A DNA stretch of 64,000 bases from Rhodothermales bacterium (GTDB lineage Bacteria > Bacteroidota > Rhodothermia > Rhodothermales > Bin80), in assembly GCA_022821385.1 (NCBI GenBank), contig JAJEDR010000057.1, forward strand, positions 22,569 to 86,568. Direction: 5' to 3'. How positions within the stretch are numbered: the first letter of the stretch is position 1; each line of letters opens with the position of its first letter. Shown here one piece after another: positions 1 to 9,418 of this stretch. Below the pieces are notes generated by a model. The model did no database searches. It had not been told where the DNA came from and worked only from the letters and a program-made list of their open reading frames with translations. Both the position numbers and the translations under genes were made by a program.

Positions 1-885
1 GCCATAGGGCGACAGCCAGTCCTCGATATCGGTGTCTGAGACGGGAATTGGATCATGCGTCGCCGAAATATTCTTTTCCTCGGGGCCATAGATCGACATC
101 ACGGCAATGTTTATGGAGTCATTCCAGCCGGAGAACAGTATTCCATCCGATCCAAGCTCCCACTTCGTGCTGCGTCCAAAAGGAATGCCGGCCGGCAATA
201 GAAACTTTTGGCCGACCTCGAAAATCGTTAACGTTGTAGATTCTACGACGGCCTCATAGCTTCTTTGGCCCGCGGCTATAACTGGTCCATAGCTGCCACT
301 CAGATTCACCATTCGTACTACGTCAATCGTTTCGCGGTGCGCGGTTACCAACATATTTGAGCGTGCCAAATTCAATTGTACAACGTATCCTTCCTTTACC
401 ACACCCAGTATGCGGAAATTCTCTCTATGATAGCCCTCCTCAACGGGATACGGGGGAATTGTAACATTTCGCACAAACTCGAACTTGTCCGGCCCATAAG
501 TAAGCAGATGTCTCCCCCAGGTATGATACACGTACACAGAGTCCGCCGGGCCAGTAAGCACACCGCCGGATAGTTCATCCGGGTATTCTCCGGGGCCTTG
601 GCCGACTGCGCCTACGTCAGCCAGGTACGCACCATCAGAATCGAACGCGCGAATAGCGGCCGGCTCGGGCTCTTCGATGAACATTTGCCCGCGGCTATTG
701 ACAGCAATGTTCCCGATTGACGCGAAGAATATAGTATCACCGGCCGCTTCGTCACCAATGCGAACAACTTCTTCTACGGACAATGTAGCCGGTAGACTTC
801 TTCCAGAAAAACCGCTTTGCACATGGGATTGATTATCGGAACAGGCACTGATTGCGGCGGCGAATAATAGAATCAAACTACTCAA
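1..885 (-). CDS. Partial lipoprotein with 6-bladed beta-propeller-like fold
   Basis: The minus-strand frame stays open from 885 to the window edge, so the 3' end of the gene is missing. The visible 295 residues start with a hydrophobic stretch ending in AAAISAC, a good lipobox, so the product is probably lipid-anchored. Phrases such as FDSDGAYL and GPGEYPDELSGG resemble 6-bladed beta-propeller (NHL-like) proteins common in Bacteroidota and Rhodothermota. No ATG lies near the signal peptide. I chose TTG at 885; another TTG at 969 would add 28 residues, including several Arg and a Lys before the hydrophobic core. Substrate and role cannot be told. The downstream neighbour is outside the window. 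Confidence 0.7.
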   Translation of the reverse strand, partial: MSSLILLFAAAISACSDNQSHVQSGFSGRSLPATLSVEEVVRIGDEAAGDTIFFASIGNIAVNSRGQMFIEEPEPAAIRAFDSDGAYLADVGAVGQGPGEYPDELSGGVLTGPADSVYVYHTWGRHLLTYGPDKFEFVRNVTIPPYPVEEGYHRENFRILGVVKEGYVVQLNLARSNMLVTAHRETIDVVRMVNLSGSYGPVIAAGQRSYEAVVESTTLTIFEVGQKFLLPAGIPFGRSTKWELGSDGILFSGWNDSINIAVMSIYGPEEKNISATHDPIPVSDTDIEDWLSPYG

Positions 886-1156
886 GCCATGAGCATTCTT
901 GTAGCCAATTCTATCGGTTGGGGCCTGGCGTGTCCGATCAATCTGTGGAAAACGTCGATGTCTAGACAATTAGTTAATGGATTGGTTAGCTGGGGAGTGA
1001 TACACTTGAGATGATATTGTTGCTCCTATCTGGGTCCAATGGAATAAAACGGGCGCTATTATGCGCTCGTAGCCATATTCATTCACTGGCATAGTAAGAC
1101 TTTCCGTGACTGGGAAGAGCCGGAGAGGCGCTTTGTTTTTCAGAACTTGGTCTGTA

Positions 1157-3184
1157 TCATGAACGAACGTTAACTGTCGTGGTGAGCCGCTCGGCGACAA
1201 TTTCTGCAATATCCTTCACATCCGGGCCGTCTTCTGTTTTTGCTGCAGCATCGCGAAGCATGGTCAGACAGAATGGACACGCAGTAGCTACGGTGTCGGC
1301 GCCCGTAGCCGTTGCCTCAGCATAGCGCGTATCATTGATTCTTGGCACTGGTTCATCCATCCACATTTGTGCACCTCCGGCGCCACAGCAAAATGATTGT
1401 TTTCTGTTGCGCGGCATTTCTGTTATGACTGCCCCGGACTCTTTGAGAGCTGATCGAGGAGCCTCAGTGATATCGTTCTGCCGTCCCAGATAACAAGGAT
1501 CGTGCAAGGTGACATTTTCTTCAAAGGCATCGGTCGGCAGGCGTCCGTTTTCAGCGAGTTCTGACAGAAGCTCTGTGTGATGGATCACGGTGAAATGTCC
1601 GCCCAGGGCAGGATACTCGTTGCCGAGAGTGTGCAGGCAATGAGGACACGTGGTCATTATACGGGGTGGATTCACTGAATTCAGCGTTGCAATATTGGTT
1701 GAGGCGAGTTCTGAAAACAGATACTCGTTGCCACTTCTTCGTGCTGAGTCTCCAGTACAGCATTCCTTACTACCCAGAACAGAGAAACGAACGCCAGCGG
1801 CTTCAAGTATGCGCACCAGCGCACGGGCTGTTTCCTGGGCTCGTTGGTCATATGAAGGGGCGCATCCTAGCCACCATAAAATTTCGGCGTCAGGTTGCTG
1901 TTCAACAGTTGGAACGGTCAGACCATCAGCCCACTTCAGTCGGTCTCCAGCCCCCATATTCCATGGATTGCCGTTACGCTCCATGCCCTGGTAAACTGAT
2001 TCCAGTGCCTCCGGGTACTGATCTTCCATAAGGACCAATCCACGTCGAATATCCAAGATATCAAGCATCGGAGCGTTCGCCACAGGGCATATCGCTGTAC
2101 ATGCTCCGCAGGCGGTACATGCCCACACAGCAGACTCAGTGATGGCATATTCGGTAAGCATGGCATCTGGTGGTTTTCCGGAAGCCAGATCATGCAGGTT
2201 TTCGTTGATGAAGTAGCGCTTGTTGATTTCGAGGGCTGCGGGCGACAATTCCTTACCCGTTTCGTATGCCGGGCAGACATCTTGGCAGCGATTACACATA
2301 ATGCAGGCGAATGCGTCAGCGATACCCGATTGCGGAAGTTGTTCAAGCTTTAACGCCCCAAAGACTTCAATATTTTCATTCTCAAAATCAATCGGGTCAA
2401 GTGCACCGGGCGATTTTCGTTCTATCTGTGTGGCAAAGTTGAAGCCCGACATAATAAAATGCACATGCTTCGTGTACGGGAAATAGGGGGCGAAGGCCAA
2501 TATCAATCCCAACGCTACCCACCAGCATAAGTGATGCCAGATCGTTAGTGTGTCTGTCCCCAGTCCTGCCCAGATTGGAGTAATTGCAGAAGCAATGGGT
2601 TGCCAGGGATCAGGAGCGTGCAGTTGAATAGCGACGGATTCACCAAGCAACCGGAAGCCCACATGGCACAAAATAAATATGCCGACGATCAGAGAATCAC
2701 GCGATACCGTTTGGTTGAGGAAGGGGAGTCGAGATTTCTTGATACGGAGGACATTTTCCCGCTGTGAGAGAACCTGACGTCCAGGAAACATAAAGCGTCG
2801 CAGCAGGAGCAAAACCATGGCCAGCAATACTGCACCGCTGGCAAGATCAACCGCAAGGCGGTAGCTCTGGTTTATCCAGTCTGGAAATAGAACAGGTTCG
2901 GAAACATAACCACGGATCACATCAACGACATTGACCAAGAGGTATAGTACGAATCCCCAGGCGAGTGCTGCATGTATGGCACCGGTAATGCGGCGTGTAC
3001 CCCAGATGGGACGCATTACAATCCATGTGCAGAGCGCACGAATCGTACGTCGCCAGTCTGTTGAAAGAGAGGGCGCCTGGCCCTGACGTATGGTTCGGAA
3101 CATGGCGGAAAAGCCCAAACCGGTGCCGTATGCAGTGAAGATCACCGCAAGGGCAAAGAGTGCTTTTTCCGTCAGGGTCAACAT
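1157..3184 (-). CDS. Membrane-bound heterodisulfide-reductase-like Fe-S oxidoreductase
   Basis: 675 residues. The N-terminal ~240 residues carry about five hydrophobic helices with spaced His residues, resembling a NarI-type cytochrome b domain. Two 4Fe-4S motifs follow: CIMCNRCQDVCP near 294 and CTACGACTAICP near 355. The C-terminal half has two CCG-type cysteine clusters (CCTGDSARRSGNEY, CPHCLHTL; CCGAGGAQMWMDE, CPFCLTML) as in HdrB/HdrD and GlpC. The family passes electrons between a soluble donor, often an ETF-like or dehydrogenase partner, and the quinone pool at the inner membrane. It is the last gene of a minus-strand group that starts with Gfo/Idh/MocA and ApbE genes; its ATG is 9 bp past the stop of the Gfo/Idh/MocA gene. 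The physiological donor is unknown. Confidence 0.85.
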   Translation of the reverse strand: MLTLTEKALFALAVIFTAYGTGLGFSAMFRTIRQGQAPSLSTDWRRTIRALCTWIVMRPIWGTRRITGAIHAALAWGFVLYLLVNVVDVIRGYVSEPVLFPDWINQSYRLAVDLASGAVLLAMVLLLLRRFMFPGRQVLSQRENVLRIKKSRLPFLNQTVSRDSLIVGIFILCHVGFRLLGESVAIQLHAPDPWQPIASAITPIWAGLGTDTLTIWHHLCWWVALGLILAFAPYFPYTKHVHFIMSGFNFATQIERKSPGALDPIDFENENIEVFGALKLEQLPQSGIADAFACIMCNRCQDVCPAYETGKELSPAALEINKRYFINENLHDLASGKPPDAMLTEYAITESAVWACTACGACTAICPVANAPMLDILDIRRGLVLMEDQYPEALESVYQGMERNGNPWNMGAGDRLKWADGLTVPTVEQQPDAEILWWLGCAPSYDQRAQETARALVRILEAAGVRFSVLGSKECCTGDSARRSGNEYLFSELASTNIATLNSVNPPRIMTTCPHCLHTLGNEYPALGGHFTVIHHTELLSELAENGRLPTDAFEENVTLHDPCYLGRQNDITEAPRSALKESGAVITEMPRNRKQSFCCGAGGAQMWMDEPVPRINDTRYAEATATGADTVATACPFCLTMLRDAAAKTEDGPDVKDIAEIVAERLTTTVNVRS

Positions 3185-3193
3185 GGACCCGGG

Positions 3194-4450
3194 CTAATCC
3201 AATGTATAGGATGCTGGATCAATATCTCTATGAGCCCGCTCCATAATGGCTTGGTTGGCAGTAATTGCAACCGCGGCAGCTTCCAGTCCACGTTCCCAGT
3301 TGGCCGCGGGTGGATATGGACCAAAGGCGTGGTTGTCCATGAATTCCTGCAGTGCGTACCAGAGTGGTGTCTCTACGTTTGGATCGTCCTCGGTGGGGTC
3401 TACGTTCTGGGCGTCTAACTGGGTTGCATTTGCAAGGAGCGCGATCCCTGTTTCCTTATAGAACCGGTCCGTTCGCGCGTACACTTCCCAACCAAGCATT
3501 AGAGCATCGACCTCCTTGAACATCCAAGCCTTGCCCCGATCGCGAAATACAATAGTGCTATCGGAGCCATAGTAGGCCTCATAGGCGTCATCAAAGGAGC
3601 TGGCTAGGGTTGCATCAAATATCATATGCAAGCCACTGGGGAATTCAAAAATGGCCTGAATCGTATCTGGAACCTCCCGACCGTCATCCCAGGCCATAAT
3701 CTGGCCAAAACCGTGAACGGAAGTAGGCAGTTCTCCGAGCACCCAGTATGCTACGTCCATCTGGAGTAATGCGGCTTCACCAATCAATCCAGTAGTTACG
3801 GCTGGATCCAGACGCCAGTTGAGTTCGCGTACGCGGTCGGCGTTAGGAGACGCCCGTCGCCAACTTTCCTTGGCGTGCCACTGTCCTCGCGCCATGGCAG
3901 GCTTACCAATGGCACCACTGCGCATAAACTGAAATACCGAACGGTGCTGAGGGTTAGAGCGGTAAGTCTGCCCAACCTGAAAAATTTGCCCGGTTGCATT
4001 GCGCGCAGCGCGTGCAATCGCTTTGGCATCGTCAATGGAAGATGCTATAGGAGCTTCACAGTACACATTCTTGCCCGCTTGCAGTGCGTCAAGTACGATA
4101 TCGCGATGCAGGTGTGTAGGTGTTGCAACAATAATGGCTTGAATATCCGGGTTGTCCAAGACCTCACGGTAATCTTCGTGTCGAGTTGCCTCAGGCGCAT
4201 CCCGTTGTGCACGGCGCAGCATCGGGGCATACGTGTCACAAATAGCTGCAACCTGGGCGCCGGGTACGCGAGCAAGTGTGGCTGTAATTTCACGTCCCTG
4301 AGGACCATACCCGATAATTCCGCAGCGAACGTCGTTACGATTGCCGGGCCATGATCTTGTTTTGATGTTGGCTGCGCGAACTAGGCCTGCTCCGCTGAGT
4401 GCTGCACTGCCCATCAGGAAAGCCCGTCTGCTGACTGTGTGCTTGGTCAT
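3194..4450 (-). CDS. Tat-exported Gfo/Idh/MocA-family oxidoreductase
   Basis: 418 residues. The N-terminus MTKHTVSRRAFLMGSAA is a twin-arginine signal (RR at 8-9), so the folded protein is probably exported with its NAD(P) cofactor. A Rossmann motif (CGIIGYGPQGREI) follows, then IIVATPTHLHRDI and a conserved EAPIA segment where typical members have EKP, so the usual Lys is replaced. The C-terminal half matches the Gfo/Idh/MocA alpha/beta domain. Such secreted members act on sugars or cyclitols, but the substrate cannot be read from sequence. The ATG overlaps the ApbE stop codon (TAATG), which indicates translational coupling. A paralogue lies upstream at 5478-6872 and another at 36458-37963. 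Confidence 0.85.
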   Translation of the reverse strand: MTKHTVSRRAFLMGSAALSGAGLVRAANIKTRSWPGNRNDVRCGIIGYGPQGREITATLARVPGAQVAAICDTYAPMLRRAQRDAPEATRHEDYREVLDNPDIQAIIVATPTHLHRDIVLDALQAGKNVYCEAPIASSIDDAKAIARAARNATGQIFQVGQTYRSNPQHRSVFQFMRSGAIGKPAMARGQWHAKESWRRASPNADRVRELNWRLDPAVTTGLIGEAALLQMDVAYWVLGELPTSVHGFGQIMAWDDGREVPDTIQAIFEFPSGLHMIFDATLASSFDDAYEAYYGSDSTIVFRDRGKAWMFKEVDALMLGWEVYARTDRFYKETGIALLANATQLDAQNVDPTEDDPNVETPLWYALQEFMDNHAFGPYPPAANWERGLEAAAVAITANQAIMERAHRDIDPASYTLD

Positions 4451-5397
4451 TACTGATTGGTTGGGTTTGTTAAGTCAAATTCCAAGGAAACAAGATCTGT
4501 CACACCTGTATCGTGGTATGCACACAATGTACGCATACCTTGAAATTTTTGTTGAATCTGTTTGCTTTCTGTCCGTCTCATAGCGAGTAATGCGGTGGAA
4601 ATCGCATCACAGATCGTTGCAGAAGAATGTGCAACCGCGGACAAGGCTGCACCTTGAACGGGATAGCCTTTCCGGGGGTCAATCACATGTCCCCATGCCT
4701 TACCATCTTTTTGGAATGCTTTACCCTTGGGGGCCGAGACTGCCAAGGCTTCATCCCGGATTGATGTCGAAGTCAGCATTCGCGAGTCGTCCTGCGGATC
4801 GGATATGCCTATTGGCCAACCGTCTTCATTGTGGGGGGGTGTTCCGATGGCCATCATAGTACTTGTCCCTCCGTGTAACAGTGCGGAAGATATGCCACAC
4901 TCCCGCAAAAACATTCCGGCTTCTTCTATGGCAAATCCTTTTCCGATCGCGCCAAGATCCAGCGCCATACCTGGTTGCGTGAAGGCGACAGTTCGTTCTC
5001 CATCGTCTAACACGACCTTGTCCATCCCCGTTTTAGTCAAGGCTTCTTTTCTCGCATGCTCATCGGGCCACGTGCCCCGACCGCGAACAAATCCCCAACA
5101 ACGCATGAGCGGGCCCACGGTCACATCAAAAGCACCATGCGTCTCGTCATGGATGTCCGCGGCCTTTCTGAGAAGCGAGTAAAGCCCGGGAGTTACCCGT
5201 ACGGGTTCCTTTGAAGCGTTGGCGTTTACTTGGCTGATTTCACTGGTTGGGTCATAGAAACTCAGTTGTTGTTCCAGCCGTTTTATCTCTGCTAGAGCCT
5301 CTTCCCCTGCTCCGCGCAACATGATCGCATCGTCCCCATGGAGCAGGAGTTCAAACCGCGTAGCCATGGCATTTAGTGCCATTCGAACGGTTTGCAT
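4450..5397 (-). CDS. apbE: FAD:protein FMN transferase
   Basis: 315 residues. ApbE attaches FMN covalently to Thr/Ser of target flavoproteins using FAD. Diagnostic segments are visible: MATRFELLLHG near the N-terminus, DLGAIGKGFAIEEA, the GGTSTM segment and HVIDPRKGYPVQG. No obvious signal peptide or lipobox is present, unlike many exported ApbE proteins, so it may act in the cytoplasm or reach the periplasm another way. It sits between two Tat-dependent oxidoreductase genes and shares one base with the start of the next. No typical flavinylation acceptor protein (FMN-binding domain, NqrC/RnfG type) is seen nearby, so its target is unknown. Confidence 0.9.
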   Translation of the reverse strand: MQTVRMALNAMATRFELLLHGDDAIMLRGAGEEALAEIKRLEQQLSFYDPTSEISQVNANASKEPVRVTPGLYSLLRKAADIHDETHGAFDVTVGPLMRCWGFVRGRGTWPDEHARKEALTKTGMDKVVLDDGERTVAFTQPGMALDLGAIGKGFAIEEAGMFLRECGISSALLHGGTSTMMAIGTPPHNEDGWPIGISDPQDDSRMLTSTSIRDEALAVSAPKGKAFQKDGKAWGHVIDPRKGYPVQGAALSAVAHSSATICDAISTALLAMRRTESKQIQQKFQGMRTLCAYHDTGVTDLVSLEFDLTNPTNQ

Positions 5398-5477
5398 GGC
5401 AACCTCCGGACTGAAAATAAGCAGAGGGAGGAAGATAGATAGCCTATCGTCCTCCCATGTCCTTCAGCTTATTTGCC

Positions 5478-6872
5478 TCAATGAGTTTCCGTGGCGTATG
5501 TGATTGGCTCTACCTTCTTGCCGCTGCCGGTATGCAAGGAGCGATCTTCTTCATTGAAGTAGAGCATCTCGCCCATACGCTCACTCATTTCTGCCATTGA
5601 GATGATCGTCTGTGCGCGGATGGCAACATCAATGTTTCCATTCGTCTGGCCATCGTCACGAATCGCCGTGAAGAAATCATGAATATGAGCAGGAACATCT
5701 GCGCCTGGCAGGAGGTTGTCCATCTGCTCACCGTCCACCAAATCAGCAAAAGGACGCTCTGGGCGAAGCTCTAGACTCTCACCACTGAAGTACAGCGTTC
5801 CTTCATTGCCCCGGATAACCTGTCCGAGCCCCTGTTCATTAACACTGCTGCCAGTAATGACCATACACAAGCCGCTCGGGAATTCGGTCAGGAGTTGGCA
5901 GTTGTCCGTTACATCGCGGTCTTCTGCTCCTAGTATTGAATCACCAATTACCTTGTTGCCAACGGAGCATACACGCTTCGGAAATTCGGGAGCACCTGTT
6001 GCGATCAGGAGCGGGTGAATCCGGTGTGCCAAAAGATCTCCTAGAATCCCTGCACAGTACGGGTAGTACTTACGCCAGCGATGATAGTGTTGCGCGTTGA
6101 AGTCACGGGCAGACACCGGTCCAAGCCATTTTTCCCAGTTAATCGTTTTTCCGGGCTCCAGCTCCGGCTCCAGTCGATAATAATTCCATTCGCCGATGGG
6201 TGTATTGCGGCAATAGGAATCTTGTGCGAGCACCAGCGGGCCGATGCGGCCTGCACGAATTAACTCGGCAGCTGCATGCCATTTGCCCTGTGTACAGAAT
6301 TGTGATCCGACCTGGAACTTCTTTCCAGTTTCCTTGACCTTGTCGTAAATCTGGAACCCCTCATGGAAATAGCGGGTCATTGGCTTTTCGCAATAGACAT
6401 GCTTTCCGGCGTCTAGTGCATCCACAGCGATCTGTGTGTGCCAGTGGTCAACTGTACCAATGAATATGGCATCAATGTCCGGGTTATCCAGGATAGCCCG
6501 ATAGTCTTCATGGACCTCAACTGCCGCTTCACGGCCAGCCTCCTGGCGGGCGGCTTCCAGTGCTGCGTGAGCTTGATCACGACGTTTGGAGAACAGGTCA
6601 CAGGCCGCTGCACCAGCAGCATTAAGCTGTACGTTATGTCGGGGCCTGCCGTTGTTGGTTGGGTTGGTAACGTTGAGGAGGTGTGCATTAAATCCCTGTC
6701 CGCCTACACCAATAAACCCGCATACGACGGTGTCATTGGCTCCCAGTACTGCTCCGGTTGCTGGTGCTTTTGCATGTCCGGTCTTTGCACCATGTATGCC
6801 AGCCATGATCGCGGCAGTGCCGGCAGCAGATTTTTTGAGAAAGTCGCGACGGGAGTTTTGCTTGTTTAGCAT
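5478..6872 (-). CDS. Tat-exported Gfo/Idh/MocA-family oxidoreductase
   Basis: About 464 residues from the chosen ATG at 6872; the frame stays open 61 codons upstream, but the Tat signal MLNKQNSRRDFLKKSAAG fixes the start here. Visible family features are the Rossmann segment CGFIGVGGQGFNAHL, IFIGTVDHWHTQIA, and the catalytic-type EKPMTRYFHEG in the canonical EKP position. The long insert with several Trp/Tyr residues is common in planctomycete and Rhodothermota secreted members. The gene heads the minus-strand group with apbE, a second Gfo/Idh/MocA gene and the Fe-S reductase. Its substrate is unknown; a role in oxidising or epimerising algal or cell-surface sugars is only an inference. Confidence 0.85.
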   Translation of the reverse strand: MLNKQNSRRDFLKKSAAGTAAIMAGIHGAKTGHAKAPATGAVLGANDTVVCGFIGVGGQGFNAHLLNVTNPTNNGRPRHNVQLNAAGAAACDLFSKRRDQAHAALEAARQEAGREAAVEVHEDYRAILDNPDIDAIFIGTVDHWHTQIAVDALDAGKHVYCEKPMTRYFHEGFQIYDKVKETGKKFQVGSQFCTQGKWHAAAELIRAGRIGPLVLAQDSYCRNTPIGEWNYYRLEPELEPGKTINWEKWLGPVSARDFNAQHYHRWRKYYPYCAGILGDLLAHRIHPLLIATGAPEFPKRVCSVGNKVIGDSILGAEDRDVTDNCQLLTEFPSGLCMVITGSSVNEQGLGQVIRGNEGTLYFSGESLELRPERPFADLVDGEQMDNLLPGADVPAHIHDFFTAIRDDGQTNGNIDVAIRAQTIISMAEMSERMGEMLYFNEEDRSLHTGSGKKVEPITYATETH

Positions 6873-7215
6873 TAGTCTGAATGATTGAGTTGTGAGCAAC
6901 AAGTACGGAAGCGTTTCCGAAGGCGCTTGAACCGCTGTTATTGGAACAAGCAACCCCGCAATATAAGGAAAACAACGAAATACGGCAACAAGTCCGATTA
7001 TTAGGTACACTGCACATATCGCATAAGATTCAGGGCAGGGTGCGGGTTTTGTCAAGCAATAATTTGAGTTTCGACGGGCCGACTGCCTTGATACTTGATT
7101 ACTATCTGGTATTCGGCCGGACGAAGCAGTGTGTTTTTGATCGCTGTTGCTCGGTCTGTTGAAACTTTTGAACTATTTTGACCTAAAATCCATACCACCA
7201 AGCCATTTTGTTGTT
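6873..7215. other. Divergent intergenic region
   Basis: A 343-bp gap between divergently transcribed genes at 6872 (minus) and 7216 (plus). It should hold both promoters. I see no clear operator palindrome or RNA gene in it. A TATTTTG element at about 7176 could be part of a Bacteroidota-type -7 box for the plus-strand gene, but the spacing to an upstream TTG is not ideal. Confidence 0.3.
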
Positions 7216-7809
7216 ATGCCTTCATTAAAATTCAAGCTACTCCTGCACGTATTTGTTCTGGTTCTCGTACTTGTCGCACCGGTATATGCGCAGACTACGG
7301 AATACGTAGTTGCTCCGGAAAGTGAAATGTATGTGGATGGCACGTCAAATCAGACACCGGAATGGCGCGTCTATGCCACACAGATTGATGGTATGTTGAG
7401 TATGAATGAGGAAGGGCGTGTTGACTCCGTCCGTTTGGTGATACCTTCCAAGATGATGAAAAGCAGAAAAAGTCCCATCATGGACCGTGGTATGCATGGA
7501 GCACTCAAGGCCGATCAGCATGCAGAGATCGTGTATGAACTCGTGTCAGTATCTGATTTCACGATGACGGGAGACGACACGTTCACGCTCAATTCGACCG
7601 GTAATCTTACCATTGCGGAGGTAACCAAAGAAATCGTGATTTCGATTGAGGGGACTACACAGGAAGATGGTCGTGTTCATTTCAGCGGGAGTCATGCGCT
7701 TTTGATGAGTGATTACGATCTCAAGCCTCCCTCCCTGATGTTTGGCGCGTATCGGACGGGGGATGAGCTAACAGTCACATTTGAGCTTATTGCCGCTCCC
7801 GCGGAATGA
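7216..7809 (+). CDS. YceI-like periplasmic lipid-binding protein
   Basis: 197 residues from ATG 7216, chosen because a clear signal peptide (MPSLKFKLLLHVFVLVLVLV, cleavage after VYAQ) starts there. The mature part reads as a YceI-like beta-barrel: VDSVRLVIPSKMMKSRKSPIMDRGMHGALKA, then ADQHAEIVYEL and FTLNSTGNLTIAEVTKEI. YceI domains bind polyisoprenoid or fatty lipids in the periplasm and are often linked to electron transport or stress. It is monocistronic and faces away from the redox group at 1-7 kb. No specific ligand can be assigned. Confidence 0.75.
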   Translation: MPSLKFKLLLHVFVLVLVLVAPVYAQTTEYVVAPESEMYVDGTSNQTPEWRVYATQIDGMLSMNEEGRVDSVRLVIPSKMMKSRKSPIMDRGMHGALKADQHAEIVYELVSVSDFTMTGDDTFTLNSTGNLTIAEVTKEIVISIEGTTQEDGRVHFSGSHALLMSDYDLKPPSLMFGAYRTGDELTVTFELIAAPAE

Positions 7810-8234
7810 GTTCGGCTGTTCCACAAGCCTCGCCAAAGTGTGATGTTCCAAGTGAAGTTCCGTTCTGAGAATGGCTGATAAGGCTGCTCGAGAGCCCGAA
7901 AGCGAATAAAGTTCACTTCAATCAACGCAGTTGGCTTCGGATACAGGTTTGCGCACAGCAATTGGATCACTTAAGAACTATTTCATATACTTCGAGAGCG
8001 AATCGGCGTATACATCAGGTTAGCAATGGCTTGGCCACGCAAATCTAATGCAATCCGTTCATTCCGTGGGGAACATAGTATATAGACGAACCAACCCGCG
8101 TACGGAGAGCGGCCTCCCAAAATGTGGATGTGAAACACTGAGAGATCAGATTTTTTGATATGCTGACGTGAAAGTAGATAACTGAATCACCGATCAACTG
8201 GGAACCGTTAAACACTGAACTGGTCCAACCCATC
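7810..8234. other. Intergenic region without recognised features
   Basis: 425 bp. Open frames here are short and lack family resemblance. I see no tRNA, terminator or repeat that I can support. Confidence 0.4.
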
Positions 8235-8546
8235 ATGTCAGAAGAAATTAACCCCAACTACACGGGCACATTCACACGGGCTTCTATGCTGCTTCGCAAG
8301 AAGAAGCTCACTGCTGATGAAGCAAATGAACTCACTGAACTCTTTGAAAACATGGCCTCTGCGAACATAATTGCCCAATTCGGCGCCAAGCTGGATAGCA
8401 TGAATGCTAAACTGGATGCCAAACTGGATGGTCAGTCAGCCGCCTTGGATGCTAAACTGGATGCTATGAACACGAAATACAATGTGCTCATCTGGGCTAT
8501 TGGTTTTGCGACGGCAATACTTTCGGCTGCCATTTTCTTTACCTGA
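8235..8546 (+). CDS. Small coiled-coil protein with C-terminal membrane anchor (array copy 1)
   Basis: 103 residues. A polar N-terminus with a charged segment (RKKKLTADEANELTELFEN) is followed by a repeated heptad-like region made of KLDAMNA/KLDAKLDG/AALDAKLD units and one C-terminal hydrophobic helix (VLIWAIGFATAILSAAIFFT). The layout resembles DUF1640/CCDC90-type or XhlA-type coiled-coil/TM proteins, but I cannot assign a family. Two shorter relatives follow at 8730 and 9073 in the same orientation. This is the only copy with the N-terminal 39-residue segment, so it is probably the parent. Confidence 0.65.
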   Translation: MSEEINPNYTGTFTRASMLLRKKKLTADEANELTELFENMASANIIAQFGAKLDSMNAKLDAKLDGQSAALDAKLDAMNTKYNVLIWAIGFATAILSAAIFFT

Positions 8547-8729
8547 CCTGCCTCGGAGTTGCAAAAACGTGTCAGAGCACCTCGGGATTGCGTCTGGACG
8601 GTACTATTTCCCCCATTCAGACGAGAGGAGTTGAGTTATCTTGGTGTGCATATACAGATGCGTACATAACGGAAGAGACTTGATCACCGATAAAATCATG
8701 AATCTCTGGACGCTGAACTCTTTGAAAAC

Positions 8730-8891
8730 ATGGCCTCTGCGAACATAATTGCCCAATTCGGCGCCAAGCTGGATAACATGAATGTCGCCTTGAACGCTAA
8801 ACTGGATGCTATGAACACGAAATACAATGTGCTCATCTGGGCTATTGGTTTCGCGACGGCAATCCTTTCGGCTGCCATTTTCTTCACCTGA
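8730..8891 (+). CDS. Truncated copy 2 of the coiled-coil/TM protein
   Basis: 53 residues from ATG 8730. The product (MASANIIAQFGAKLDNMNVA, a shortened KLDAMN repeat and the same WAIGFATAILSAAIFFT helix) is almost identical to copy 1 from its Met-40 onward. The DNA before the ATG (ctgaactctttgaaaac) still encodes the copy-1 residues in frame but lacks an intact upstream start. The copy may be a functional micro-protein or a relic. The helix is perfectly conserved at protein level with silent base changes, which hints at selection. Confidence 0.5.
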   Translation: MASANIIAQFGAKLDNMNVALNAKLDAMNTKYNVLIWAIGFATAILSAAIFFT

Positions 8892-9072
8892 TCCGCCTCA
8901 GAGTTTTATAAAACATGTCAGAGCACCTCTGGATTGCGTCTAGACGGTAACACTCCCCCATTCAAACGAGAGGTGTTGAGTCATCTTGGTGTATATATAG
9001 ATGTGTACATGACGGTAGAGAGTTGATCACCGATCAGATTAGGAATCTCTGGGCACTGAGCTCTTTGAAAAC

Positions 9073-9279
9073 ATGGCCTCGGCAAACTTGATTGCCCAAT
9101 TCGGCGCTAAGCTGGATAACATGAATGCCGCCTTGAGCGCTATACTGGAAGCTAAACTGGATGCTCAGTCAGCCGCACTGGAGGCTAAGCTGGATGCTAT
9201 GAACATGAAATTAATTGTGCTGATCTGGGAAATTGGTTTCGCGACGGCAATCCTTTCGGCTGCAATTTTCTTAACCTGA
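9073..9279 (+). CDS. Truncated copy 3 of the coiled-coil/TM protein
   Basis: 68 residues from ATG 9073. It begins like copies 1 and 2 (MASANLIAQFGAKLDNMNAA) but has a longer repeat region (ILEAKLDAQSAALEAKLDAMN) and a diverged helix (LIVLIWEIGFATAILSAAIFLT) with a Glu inside the membrane segment. The number of KLDA-type units differs in each of the three copies, suggesting slippage or recombination within the coiled coil. Its function is unknown. Confidence 0.5.
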   Translation: MASANLIAQFGAKLDNMNAALSAILEAKLDAQSAALEAKLDAMNMKLIVLIWEIGFATAILSAAIFLT

Positions 9280-9418
9280 CCTGCCAGGGATTTTTACAAA
9301 ACGCGTCGAGATACACCGTGATTGCGTCTACTGTCTGATGAATTTGATCACTATGGATTTCTGCACGTGGGGAAGCCTGTCAATTGCTGTTCAGAACGTG
9401 TTTGTCTGAGATCAACTT

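Larger units (their letters stand above)
8340..9330 (+). repeat. Tandem gene-plus-flank duplication (three units)
   Basis: The three small genes and their 3' flanks are repeated. The internal ATG occurs at 8352, 8730 and 9073, giving spacings of 378 and 343 bp. The flanks also align: gtcagagcacctcgggattg at about 8570 against a near copy at about 8915, and agttgatcaccgat before copy 3 against cttgatcaccgat before copy 2. Unit lengths differ mainly through loss or gain of KLDA-coding units. Confidence 0.7.
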
